A program made the position numbers and the translations under genes. This document shows, piece after piece, positions 11,904 to 19,773 of a stretch of 64,000 nt of DNA (position 1 is its first letter; each line of letters starts with the position of its first letter). Origin of the DNA: Merdimmobilis hominis (GTDB taxonomy: Bacteria > Bacillota > Clostridia > Oscillospirales > Ruminococcaceae); NCBI RefSeq assembly GCF_021109255.1, contig NZ_JAJODG010000002.1; one strand, given 5' to 3'. A model generated the notes under the pieces. It worked only from the letters and a program-made list of their open reading frames with translations. It was not told where the DNA came from and ran no database searches.

Positions 11904-12470
11904 ATGGACCGGACTACACAGAAACACACCTCCAACCCCATCCGCAGGCTGACCACTATGGGAATGATGGCCGCCATTTCGGTGGTTCTGGTTTACCTCG
12001 TCCATTTTCCCATCTTTCCCGTCGCCCCTTACCTGGAATATGACCCGGCAGACATCCCGATTTTCATCTGCACCTTTTTGTATGGGCCGGGGGCCGGTTT
12101 CCTGCTGACCGTGCTGGCGAGCACCATTCAGGGGGTGACAGTCAGCGCCGCCAGCGGATGGATTGGGATTTTGATGCACATCTTTGCCACTGGTTCCTTC
12201 ACCCTTGTGGCCGGCAACATCTACCGCCATGGCAAGAGCAAGCGGACAGCGGTCCTGGCTCTGGTGGCCGGGGTGCTGACCATGACGGGGATGATGGTGG
12301 TTTGGAATTTGGTCTTCACCCCCATCTTCACCGGTATGCCCCGGGAGGGGGTCTTGGAGATTCTGGTGCCGGTTATCATCCCCTTCAATTTGATAAAGGC
12401 GGGGGCCAATGCAGGGATCACCATGCTGGTGTACAAGAAGATTTCCGGCATTATCGCCCATGGGGATTAA
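11904..12470 (+). CDS. Second RibU-like ECF transporter S subunit
   Basis: A 188-residue membrane protein, 12 nt after ribU and preceded by AGGAGGGG. It resembles the same ECF S-component family: LTTMGMMAAISVVLVYLVHFPIFP at the N-terminus and the acidic loop YLEYDPADIPIFICTFLYGPGAG correspond to positions of the RibU signature. The two paralogues differ clearly in sequence and are not a recent duplication. Because both genes lie behind one FMN riboswitch, riboflavin or a related flavin is the most likely ligand; another vitamin cannot be excluded from sequence alone. Confidence 0.85.
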   Translation: MDRTTQKHTSNPIRRLTTMGMMAAISVVLVYLVHFPIFPVAPYLEYDPADIPIFICTFLYGPGAGFLLTVLASTIQGVTVSAASGWIGILMHIFATGSFTLVAGNIYRHGKSKRTAVLALVAGVLTMTGMMVVWNLVFTPIFTGMPREGVLEILVPVIIPFNLIKAGANAGITMLVYKKISGIIAHGD

Positions 12471-12477
12471 AATAGAG

Positions 12478-12516
12478 CGGGTTCCTTCCCATTTTTTGGG
12501 GGACCCGTTTCCTTTA
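12478..12516 (+). terminator. Terminator after the RibU pair
   Basis: CGGGTTCC (12478-12485) pairs with GGGACCCG (12500-12507) and is followed by TTTCCTTT. Confidence 0.75.
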
Positions 12517-12545
12517 TTGGAGGGAAGAAGAGAAAAAGTTTTCCC

Positions 12546-12574
12546 TTGACAAATGCCATAAAATCTTGTAGAAT
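12546..12574 (+). promoter_or_regulatory. Sigma-A promoter of metK
   Basis: TTGACA at 12546-12551 and TAGAAT at 12569-12574 with a 17-nt spacer; transcription would begin just upstream of the SAM aptamer. Confidence 0.8.
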
Positions 12575-12598
12575 GTTGTCTTGTAAATTGAATATTGC

Positions 12599-12699
12599 CC
12601 CTTATCAAGAGTGGTGGAGGGAACAGGCCCTATGATACCCGGCAACCTGCACAGTGTGCAAAGGTGCTAAATCCTGCGGATAAAACCGAGAGATGAGGA
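12599..12699 (+). promoter_or_regulatory. SAM-I (S-box) riboswitch
   Basis: The S-box core is clear: CTTATCAAGAGTGGTGGAGGG, CCCTATGATACCCGGCAACC, AAGGTGCTAAATCCTGC and GAGAGATGAGG. P1 is formed by CCTTATC (12600-12606) with GATGAGG (12692-12698). It senses S-adenosylmethionine, the product of MetK, so this is feedback control. Confidence 0.95.
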
Positions 12700-12708
12700 T
12701 TCTGATAG

Positions 12709-12738
12709 ATGCTCGGTTTTTGCCGGGCATTTTCTTTT
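12709..12738 (+). terminator. Expression-platform terminator of SAM riboswitch
   Basis: ATGCTCGG (12709-12716) pairs with CCGGGCAT (12723-12730), then TTTCTTTT. The right arm can also pair with TGCCCGG at 12738-12744, giving a competing downstream hairpin. Confidence 0.8.
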
Positions 12739-12794
12739 GCCCGGGGAAACAGGAGGCAATTTCACAGGCTTTTTAAACCAAAAAGGAGGACCCC

Positions 12795-13988
12795 ATGGCA
12801 AAATATCTATTTACATCCGAATCGGTGACCGAAGGCCACCCCGATAAAATCTGCGACCAAATCTCCGATGGCATCCTGGATGCCATGCTGGAAAAGGACC
12901 CTTACGCCCGGGTGGCCTGCGAGACCACCTGCACCACCGGCCTTGTCTCCATCATGGGCGAGATCTCCACCAGCTGTTATGTGGACATCCCCAAGCTGGC
13001 CCGGGAAATTGTCAAGGAGATCGGCTATGACCGCGCCAAATACGGCTTTGATTGCGACACCTGCGCGGTGATCACCACCATCGATGAGCAGTCCACTGAC
13101 ATCGCCTTGGGTGTGGACAATGCCCTGGAGGCGAAAAACGCCCAGATTCAGGACGACCTGGTCACTGGAGCCGGCGACCAGGGGATGATGTTCGGTTATG
13201 CCTGCGATGAGACCCCGGAATTGATGCCCATGGCCATCAGCTTGGCCCACAAACTGGCCAAACAGCTTGCAAAAGTCCGCAAAGACGGCACCCTCTCCTA
13301 CCTGCGGCCCGATGGCAAGACCCAGGTCACCGTGGAGTATGAAGATGACCGCCCGGTGCGGATTGACACCATTGTCATCTCCAACCAGCATTCCCCCGAG
13401 GTCACCCTGGAACAGATCCGGGAGGACATCCTCAGGGAAGTGATCCGACCCATTATCCCCGCAGAACTCCTGGATGGGGAGACCAAGTACTACATCAACC
13501 CCACCGGCCGGTTTGTCATCGGCGGGCCTCAGGGGGACAGCGGCCTCACCGGCCGGAAGATTATTGTAGACACTTACGGCGGATACGGCCGCCACGGCGG
13601 CGGTGCCTTCTCCGGAAAGGACCCCACCAAGGTGGACCGCTCCGCTGCCTACGCCGCCCGTTATGTAGCCAAGAACATTGTGGCGGCCGGCTTTGCCCAT
13701 AAGTGTGAGATCCAGCTGGCATATGCCATCGGCGTTGCCCATCCCGTTTCCATCAATGTCAACACCTTCGGCACCGGCGCCGTATCCGATGAGATCTTGG
13801 AAAAGGCAGTCGCCCAGGTGTTCGACCTGCGCCCAGCGGCCATCATCAAGGACTTGGACCTGCGCAAACCCATTTACCGCAAACTGGCGGCCTACGGCCA
13901 CATGGGCCGGGAGGATCTGGGTGTTGCCTGGGAAAACCGGGACAAGGTGGACGCCCTGAAAGAGGCAGTTGCCGCCCTGACCAAATAG
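12795..13988 (+). CDS. metK: S-adenosylmethionine synthetase
   Basis: Makes S-adenosylmethionine from methionine and ATP; cytosolic homotetramer family, 397 residues. Motifs include FTSESVTEGHPDKICDQISD at the N-terminus, the signature GAGDQGMMFGYA and the loop GGYGRHGGGAFSGKDPTKVDRSAAY. ATG 12795 follows AAAGGAGG. It is monocistronic: a SAM-I riboswitch lies upstream and a strong bidirectional hairpin downstream. Confidence 0.98.
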   Translation: MAKYLFTSESVTEGHPDKICDQISDGILDAMLEKDPYARVACETTCTTGLVSIMGEISTSCYVDIPKLAREIVKEIGYDRAKYGFDCDTCAVITTIDEQSTDIALGVDNALEAKNAQIQDDLVTGAGDQGMMFGYACDETPELMPMAISLAHKLAKQLAKVRKDGTLSYLRPDGKTQVTVEYEDDRPVRIDTIVISNQHSPEVTLEQIREDILREVIRPIIPAELLDGETKYYINPTGRFVIGGPQGDSGLTGRKIIVDTYGGYGRHGGGAFSGKDPTKVDRSAAYAARYVAKNIVAAGFAHKCEIQLAYAIGVAHPVSINVNTFGTGAVSDEILEKAVAQVFDLRPAAIIKDLDLRKPIYRKLAAYGHMGREDLGVAWENRDKVDALKEAVAALTK

Positions 13989-14003
13989 TATTTGACAGCA
14001 CAA

Positions 14004-14040
14004 AGCCCCCTGTTCCCAGCTGGGAACAGGGGGCTCTTTA
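14004..14040. terminator. Bidirectional terminator between metK and the minus-strand VanW gene
   Basis: A perfect inverted repeat, AGCCCCCTGTTCCC AGCT GGGAACAGGGGGCT (14004-14035), with CTTTA on the + side and an A-rich flank on the other side, fits both converging transcripts. Confidence 0.85.
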
Positions 14041-14042
14041 GT

Positions 14043-14885
14043 TTACTGCACAGAGAGAAACCGTTCCGGGTCAACAAGCCCTGGGTCGTACAGCACCCGG
14101 GAATGGTTTTCCAGCAACAACTGGTCAAACAAGATGCTGCCGGTGGCTTTATCCACCCCTCTGCGGTAGACCTTGTTGTGGCGGTAGACCCCATCCGCCT
14201 CCCGGGTGAAATAGCTTTCCTCCTCCCGGATGTGGTATTTCACTGGCAGAGGGAGGCTGCACCGCAGCTCCCCGCACAGATACTCCCCCTCCACCCAGGC
14301 AAACAGTTGGAAGGTGGCATCGGTGGGGTTGTACAGCCGGTAATCCAGGTAGTTGTAAAAAATGCTGGTGCCCACCCCAAAAGGCAGCTGCCGCCCAAAG
14401 TCGGGGAAGAGGTCGATCCCGTTGTGGTGATGGTGTTCCGCCACCTCCAAAGGGCTGTGGAGGGCCATCCAGTGGATAAGGTTGGTAAACTGGCACATCC
14501 CGCCGCCGATCCCTTGGGAGGGGACGCCGCTTTCGATGGTCAGCCCTTCCCGGTAGCCTTTTTTGGCGGTCAGGCTCCCCACCAGATGCCAGAAGGAGAG
14601 GGTCTCCCCCGGGCGGATAAGGATGCCGTTCACCTTGGGTGCCGCCAGGGAGAGATTTACCGCCTTGTTCTCCTGAAGCTGTAAATCCACGTTTTGCAGC
14701 CGCCGCCGGATCAGCGACCGGTGGCTGTAGCAGCAGTAGGGGAGGGGCCGCAGGGAATAGTTTTTAGCAAAATGGACGTGGGAAAACAAGTCCTTGAGGT
14801 TGCGAAGGAAAATCCCCTTCTGTACCGAGATCTGATAGGTGAGGGGGGAGATCTGGCAGAACAGCATCCTACCCACAGGTGCCAT
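14043..14885 (-). CDS. VanW family protein
   Basis: A 280-residue protein of the VanW family, named after a gene of the vanB glycopeptide-resistance cluster; the biochemical function is unknown. The family core is visible as VNGILIRPGETLSFWHLVGSLTAKKGY, ESGVPSQGIGGGMCQFTNLIHWMALHS and the HHHHNGIDLFPDFGRQLPFGVGTSIFYNYLDYR segment. I chose ATG 14885, which has AGGAAGGGG just upstream, over a TTG 15 nt earlier. It overlaps the end of the upstream kinase gene by 17 nt, so the two are translationally coupled. No vanR/S/H/A genes are nearby, so a resistance role is not implied. Confidence 0.85.
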   Translation of the reverse strand: MAPVGRMLFCQISPLTYQISVQKGIFLRNLKDLFSHVHFAKNYSLRPLPYCCYSHRSLIRRRLQNVDLQLQENKAVNLSLAAPKVNGILIRPGETLSFWHLVGSLTAKKGYREGLTIESGVPSQGIGGGMCQFTNLIHWMALHSPLEVAEHHHHNGIDLFPDFGRQLPFGVGTSIFYNYLDYRLYNPTDATFQLFAWVEGEYLCGELRCSLPLPVKYHIREEESYFTREADGVYRHNKVYRRGVDKATGSILFDQLLLENHSRVLYDPGLVDPERFLSVQ

Positions 14886-15396
14886 CCCCTTCCTGAACAA
14901 AGGAAGCGATCCATTGGGCAGCTTCCTCAGGGGTGCGCCGGCTCACATCCAGGTGGACGGTGTCCATCTTCTCATAGAGGGGCAGGCGGGCGAGGCTCCG
15001 CTCAATGACGTCCTCCTGCCGCACCCCGGCCCGTACATCCCCCAGGAGGCGCTGACACAGGGCGTCGGGGGAGACATCCAGGGTGATTTTCACCGGCTGG
15101 TATTCCATCCCCTCCAGGCGGGAGAAGATCTCCTCAAATATTTCCTCCTGGTGGATCACCCAGCAGAAGATGACATATTGGTACCCGGAATTGGACAAAA
15201 AGGACCGCAGTAAATAGGCGATGTTGTCAAGCACCATCGCCTTATTTTCCCCATTTGCCACAAAGGGGTTCATATTCCAGCACCAGTCCCCATCCAGGTA
15301 AACCGAAGGGGCCAGCAAGCGCAGAAGCTGATTGGATACGGCGCTTTTCCCCGCGCCCATAGTCCCGTTTATGAGGATGAGCTGTTTCACGGCCAT
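14869..15396 (-). CDS. Small P-loop kinase-like NTPase
   Basis: A 175-residue single-domain P-loop protein. The Walker A motif is GTMGAGKS at residues 11-18, followed by a kinase-like DGDWCWNMNP loop, and an R-rich lid near GDVRAGVRQEDVIERSLARL. It resembles the nucleotide, gluconate or shikimate-type kinases commonly annotated AAA family ATPase; the substrate cannot be read from sequence. ATG 15396 has GGGAGGCG upstream. It is the first gene of a two-gene minus-strand operon with the VanW gene. Confidence 0.7.
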   Translation of the reverse strand: MAVKQLILINGTMGAGKSAVSNQLLRLLAPSVYLDGDWCWNMNPFVANGENKAMVLDNIAYLLRSFLSNSGYQYVIFCWVIHQEEIFEEIFSRLEGMEYQPVKITLDVSPDALCQRLLGDVRAGVRQEDVIERSLARLPLYEKMDTVHLDVSRRTPEEAAQWIASFVQEGDGTCG

Positions 15397-15460
15397 CGCC
15401 TCCCTTTGTTTGATTCCCTTTCATTTTACTAGAAAGGGATAGTTTTGGGAAGGTGGGGGA

Positions 15461-16024
15461 CTACCTAGTCAGGAAGCGGAAACTTTCCGACACCGCCGCC
15501 AATTCTTTAGGTAGCTGGTTAAAGAGGTCATACGCTTCCTCCGACTCGCTGAACGGATTGGATTGGAGGGTGGTCATAACCGCTACCCGCCCATCCTCGG
15601 AGGTGGTCAGTTCGGTGCCCAAGGGGCCGCCTTCCGCTTTTGTTTTTTCCCAGCACTGCTGGCTCATGATTTCGATGGTTAGGATGTGGACATCCGATTC
15701 CGGGAGGTTCGGCACTTCCATGTAGTAAAGGGAAACAACATCCACCGTTTCCCCATAGGCTTCCCGTTGGCTCGTCAGGATTTTGGAATGGCCGCGCAGT
15801 ATTTCCGGAAGGCTGAAGGCGATGCCTAGGTCATCGCTGGAATAGGTGAGATCCGAGGAATCGGACTTGCCATCCTCTTGCGGTTGTTGGCTGCTGCCGG
15901 AGACATCGGCCTCGCTGGACTGGGGCAGGGAGCTGGATGAATTCCCCCCGCTGGGGTTGGAACAAGCGGCAAGGCCCATGGTTAAAATAGCTGCGGCAAT
16001 CAGTGTAGTGATAAAACGTTTCAC
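15461..16024 (-). CDS. Putative lipoprotein of unknown function
   Basis: 187 residues, starting at GTG 16024 after AAGGAGGA. A lipoprotein signal peptide is clear: MKRFITTLIAAAILTMG followed by the lipobox LAAC with Cys21, then a Ser/Gly/Asp-rich low-complexity linker (residues about 22-60) and a globular domain of about 120 residues (SLPEILRGHSKIL..., EAYDLFNQLPKELAAVSESFRFL). I do not recognise the domain. The protein should be membrane-anchored outside the cell. It stands alone, facing away from recD2. Confidence 0.75.
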   Translation of the reverse strand: MKRFITTLIAAAILTMGLAACSNPSGGNSSSSLPQSSEADVSGSSQQPQEDGKSDSSDLTYSSDDLGIAFSLPEILRGHSKILTSQREAYGETVDVVSLYYMEVPNLPESDVHILTIEIMSQQCWEKTKAEGGPLGTELTTSEDGRVAVMTTLQSNPFSESEEAYDLFNQLPKELAAVSESFRFLTR

Positions 16025-16322
16025 AAAAATTCCTCCTTTTTATGAGAAAGGTTTCCCCCTACTTTGGTGGAAAGGGGTAGTTTCTTATATGGTGGGCAAA
16101 AATAGACCGATTGCTTCCCGGCGAATTTCCCAAAAAGAAGGGCCTTCTGTAGGAGATTTAGACCAATGGCCATAGCCCAAAGAAAAAGGCATTTTCCCAA
16201 GATAGGGTGGTGTTTTTCCGCAAAACGGTGGATTTTTCAAAAACAGCCTTTTTCACCAAAGGGGATGCCCCCTCATAAGATGCACCACAGGGGATTTTTT
16301 CCCCGAGAATGGAGGAAACGGT
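16025..16322. other. Divergent intergenic region
   Basis: 298 nt between the lipoprotein gene (minus) and the small membrane protein gene (plus). Open frames here have no ribosome site. It presumably holds divergent promoters, but I see no convincing -35/-10 pair for either direction. Confidence 0.4.
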
Positions 16323-16697
16323 ATGACCGAACTCATTTTTTGGCTGACAGTGGGCATCCTCTTCTGCCTGGGCCTGGTGCAGGTGATCGGCTATGTGTGC
16401 CAGTGGATGCTTCGCCCCAAAGGGATGCACCGGTTTTACACCATGATCCCGGTCAGCGGCCACATGGAGGATGCGGAGCAGGTGCTGCGGTGGGCCTTTT
16501 CCACTATGCGGTGGGATTATTGGGCCAATGCCAACTGGCTGCTCATCCTGGACATGGGGGCGGATGAGGAAACCCTGGCGATTTGCCGGGCGTTCTGCAC
16601 CCAGGAGAGCGGGGCCCGCATCCTGACACCCCAGCAGCTGTTGGAGCTGATGGAGGGAACAGAGGTTTGCAAAACCTTCCGAAGTATACTATACTAG
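16323..16697 (+). CDS. Small membrane-anchored hypothetical protein
   Basis: 124 residues, ATG 16323 preceded by GGAGG (GAATGGAGGAAACGGT). Residues about 4-28 form one hydrophobic segment (LIFWLTVGILFCLGLVQVIGYV), followed by a cytosolic-looking domain of about 95 residues containing MIPVSGHMEDAEQVLRWAF and LLILDMGADEETLAICRAFC. I recognise no family. It precedes recD2 by 35 nt, but recD2 has a predicted promoter inside the end of this gene, so the link is only positional. Confidence 0.6.
   Translation: MTELIFWLTVGILFCLGLVQVIGYVCQWMLRPKGMHRFYTMIPVSGHMEDAEQVLRWAFSTMRWDYWANANWLLILDMGADEETLAICRAFCTQESGARILTPQQLLELMEGTEVCKTFRSILY
16667..16695 (+). promoter_or_regulatory. Predicted promoter of recD2
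   Basis: TTGCAA at 16667-16672 and TATACT at 16690-16695 with a 17-nt spacer, overlapping the last codons of the preceding gene. Confidence 0.6.
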
Positions 16698-16732
16698 GGA
16701 AAGAGCAAACGGAATAAAGGGGAAAAAGCGGG

Positions 16733-18958
16733 ATGGCAGAGAGCAAAATTACAACAATTGAGGGCAGCGTGGAGGAGGTTGTCTTCCACAGTGAAGACAC
16801 CGGCTTTACTGTGTTGGAGCTGGCCACCGATGAAGAGCTGCTGACGGTGGTGGGGGAACTGGTCCAGGTGGACATCGGGGAGGCTTTAAAGGTCACCGGC
16901 CAGTTTGTCACCCACCCCACCTATGGCAGCCAGTTCAAGGCCGCCATTGTAGAGCGCACCCTGCCCGCCACCTCTGGGGCGATTTTAAAGTACCTCTCCT
17001 CCGGGGCGATCAAGGGGATTGGCCCGGCCATCGCCCGCCGCCTGGTGGACGCCTTTGGGGACCAGACCCTGGAGGTAATTGAAAAACAGCCCCGCCGCCT
17101 CACCGAAATCCGGGGCATCTCCCCCAAAAAGGCAGAGGAGATCGAGGAGGAGTACAAGCGGATCTTCGGCATCCGGGCGGTGATGCTCTTCCTCTCCCGC
17201 TTCCGCATCGACCCCGCCGCCTCCATCCGGGTGTGGAAGCTGTGGGGCACCCTGGCCACCGACATCATCTCCGAGAACCCTTACGCCCTCTGCTGCGAGG
17301 AGATCGGACTCAAATTTGAGGAGGCCGATGCCATCAGCACCCAACTGGGCTTGCCTATGGACAGCCGCTGCCGGATGGCAGGGGCCATTTTGTATGTGCT
17401 GCGCCACAACACCTTCAGCGGGGGCCACTGCTGCCTGCCTCAGAACAAGCTGCTGCGGGCCACCCGCTCCCTCTTGGGAGATGAGGAATTGGAGCTGGAT
17501 TCCCTGGTGGACGAGCTCGTGGAGGAGAAGAGCCTGGTCAGCGACACGGTGGAGGGCCAGCGGTTTTTGTACCTTCCCCAGTTTTACCAGGCGGAGACCT
17601 ACGTGGCCGGTCGCCTTGCCATGATGGAGCAGCTGACCATGAACCCCCCGGAGGATTTGAACAAAGACATCGACGCCTTGGAGAAAAAGCTGGGCATCGC
17701 CTATGCCAAGCTGCAGCGCAAGGCCATTGAGACCGCCTTTTTCCAGGACGTTTTGATCCTCACCGGCGGCCCCGGCACCGGCAAGACCACCACCTTAAAC
17801 GGGATCATCACCCTATTGGAGCAGCGGGGGTTCAAGGTGGCCTTGGCCGCCCCCACCGGCCGGGCCGCCAAGCGGATGAGCGAGGTCACCGGCCGGGAGG
17901 CCAAGACCATCCACCGGCTGTTGGAGGTGGACTTCCAGGATGAGAGCGGAAAAAATAAATTTAAGCGCAACCAGAAGAACCCCCTCCCCTTTGACGCAGT
18001 GGTGGTGGATGAGATGTCCATGGTGGACATCCAGCTGTTTGAATCGCTGATCAAGGCCCTGCGCCTGGGCAGCAAGCTGATCCTGGTGGGGGACCCAGAT
18101 CAGCTCCCCTCGGTGGGGGCAGGCAACGTCCTCAAGGATTTGATCGACTCGGACGTCATCGCTGTGGTCCACCTCAGCGAGGTGTTCCGCCAGGCGGCTG
18201 AGAGCCTGATCGTCACCAACGCCCACGCCATTGTAAGCGGGGAACTACCCGACCTCTCCCACAAGGACAACGATTTCTTCTTCCTCCCCCAGCCCTCTTC
18301 TGACCGGGCGATGGCCACAGTGCTGTCCCTGTGCAGCGTCCGTCTCCCCAAGGCCTACGGGTGCTCCCCCATGTGGGATATCCAGGTGATCTCCCCCAGC
18401 CGGGTGGGCGCCCTGGGGACTGTGGAACTGAACCGCCAGCTCCAGCAGGTGTTAAATCCGCCCTCCCCGCAAAAGACCGAGTTTAAGTTCGGTTCCTCCA
18501 TCTTCCGGGAGGGGGACAAGGTGATGCAGATCCGCAACAACTATGACATCGTCTGGAGCCGGGATGACGGCGATGAGGGCATGGGGGTGTTCAATGGGGA
18601 CATCGGGGTAATCGAGATGATCGACCGGCCTTCCCAGTCCATTTTGGTGCGGTACGACGACCGGATGGCCCAGTATGTCTTCGACATGGCCGACGAGCTG
18701 GACCTGGCCTACGCCATCACCGTCCACAAGAGCCAGGGCAGCGAGTTTGAATCGGTGGTGATGCCGCTGATGGGCTACCACAGCAAGCTCCACTACCGGA
18801 ATCTGCTCTACACTGGGGTCACCCGGGCCAAAAAGAGGCTGATCCTTCTGGGACAGGCATCTACTGTGGCACGGATGGTCCAGAACGACAAAAAGACTCT
18901 GCGCTACACCAATTTAAAGACCTATTTGATCCAGGCGGCTGGCCATGGGGAAGGATAA
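16733..18958 (+). CDS. recD2: RecD2-like ATP-dependent DNA helicase
   Basis: 741-residue SF1B 5'-3' helicase of the RecD2/YrrC family, acting in recombination and replication-fork repair without RecBC. An N-terminal OB-like region and helix-hairpin-helix segment (GAIKGIGPAIARRLVDAFG; LTEIRGISPKKAEEIEEEY) precede the motor. Walker A is GGPGTGKTT at residues 345-353, Walker B region VVVDEMSMVDIQLF, then GDPDQLPSVGAGNVLKD and the C-terminal motif VI-like AITVHKSQGSEFESVV...YTGVTRAKKRLIL. ATG 16733 has only a weak ribosome site. Its end overlaps comF by 14 nt. Confidence 0.93.
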   Translation: MAESKITTIEGSVEEVVFHSEDTGFTVLELATDEELLTVVGELVQVDIGEALKVTGQFVTHPTYGSQFKAAIVERTLPATSGAILKYLSSGAIKGIGPAIARRLVDAFGDQTLEVIEKQPRRLTEIRGISPKKAEEIEEEYKRIFGIRAVMLFLSRFRIDPAASIRVWKLWGTLATDIISENPYALCCEEIGLKFEEADAISTQLGLPMDSRCRMAGAILYVLRHNTFSGGHCCLPQNKLLRATRSLLGDEELELDSLVDELVEEKSLVSDTVEGQRFLYLPQFYQAETYVAGRLAMMEQLTMNPPEDLNKDIDALEKKLGIAYAKLQRKAIETAFFQDVLILTGGPGTGKTTTLNGIITLLEQRGFKVALAAPTGRAAKRMSEVTGREAKTIHRLLEVDFQDESGKNKFKRNQKNPLPFDAVVVDEMSMVDIQLFESLIKALRLGSKLILVGDPDQLPSVGAGNVLKDLIDSDVIAVVHLSEVFRQAAESLIVTNAHAIVSGELPDLSHKDNDFFFLPQPSSDRAMATVLSLCSVRLPKAYGCSPMWDIQVISPSRVGALGTVELNRQLQQVLNPPSPQKTEFKFGSSIFREGDKVMQIRNNYDIVWSRDDGDEGMGVFNGDIGVIEMIDRPSQSILVRYDDRMAQYVFDMADELDLAYAITVHKSQGSEFESVVMPLMGYHSKLHYRNLLYTGVTRAKKRLILLGQASTVARMVQNDKKTLRYTNLKTYLIQAAGHGEG

Positions 18959-19670
18959 CCGGCGCGGGCTGTGGTCCCGCTTTCTCGATGCCCTGTTCCC
19001 GCCCCGGTGTGTGTTCTGCGGCCGCTTGACCACCCGGGAAGAGCCCTCCTGCCCCCGATGCCGTCCCTATCTGCCTTGGCTGGGCGAAGGGGAGTGGGAC
19101 AACGCCAGATACCAGGCCTTTGACGGCTTCTGCGCCCCATTTTATTATGAGGGAAGGGTGCAGCGGGCCATCCTCGGGTTTAAAGACACCGGCCGTGATT
19201 GGGAGGCGGACTGTTTTGCCAGCCTGATGGTGGATGCCTTAAAAAGGGCTTACCCAGAAGAGGCGTTCACCGCCGCGGTGCCGGTGCCCACCACCATGGA
19301 AAAGCTGATGAAGCGGGGATTCAACCAAACCGAGCTTCTCTCCCGCCGGGTGGCGGAGGCGCTGGGAATTCCAAACCTGCCCCACGCTCTCCTGCGGCTG
19401 GAGGAGACCCGGACCCAGCACCATCTCTCCGCCCTGGGGCGGCGGCTCAACGCGGTGAGCAGCTACCGATCCGGAGAGGGGAAATTGGAGGGTTCGGTGC
19501 TTTTGATTGACGACGTGGCCACCACTGGGGCCACTCTCCACGCCTGTGCCCTGGCCCTGAAAGAGATGGGCGCCCAGAGGGTGGTGGCCCTCACCTTGGC
19601 GGCAACCTTAAAGAAAACGGGAAATCCAGTTGAAAAACTGGACAAAAACCAGTATAATGATCTTTTGTGA
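18945..19670 (+). CDS. comF: ComF-family phosphoribosyltransferase-like protein
   Basis: 241 residues. The N-terminus has a four-cysteine zinc site (C22-x2-C25 and C36-x2-C39) and the C-terminus has a type I phosphoribosyltransferase PRPP loop (VLLIDDVATTGATLHAC), the layout of ComF/GntX. ComF proteins take part in DNA uptake and use of single-stranded DNA in competent bacteria. The conserved middle element VPVPTTMEKLMKRGFNQTELLSR is present. The gene overlaps recD2 by 14 nt, so they are translationally coupled. A predicted mreB promoter lies in its final codons. Confidence 0.9.
   Translation: MGKDNRRGLWSRFLDALFPPRCVFCGRLTTREEPSCPRCRPYLPWLGEGEWDNARYQAFDGFCAPFYYEGRVQRAILGFKDTGRDWEADCFASLMVDALKRAYPEEAFTAAVPVPTTMEKLMKRGFNQTELLSRRVAEALGIPNLPHALLRLEETRTQHHLSALGRRLNAVSSYRSGEGKLEGSVLLIDDVATTGATLHACALALKEMGAQRVVALTLAATLKKTGNPVEKLDKNQYNDLL
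19630..19658 (+). promoter_or_regulatory. Predicted promoter of mreB
   Basis: TTGAAA at 19630-19635 and TATAAT at 19653-19658 with a 17-nt spacer, inside the 3' end of comF. Confidence 0.7.
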
Positions 19671-19773
19671 ATAGGTTGTTTATACAAGCTGGGCTGGCGG
19701 CAAAGAAAGCCGTGGATTGCCCAGGGCCTTCTTTGCAGGGAACAAGCGCCGCTAGGTGGAAAGGATGATAGAT

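Noticed and set aside
14043..14885. Glycopeptide-resistance locus based on VanW
   Set aside because: No VanH/A/X, VanR/S or D,D-peptidase genes nearby; VanW-like proteins are widespread outside resistance clusters.
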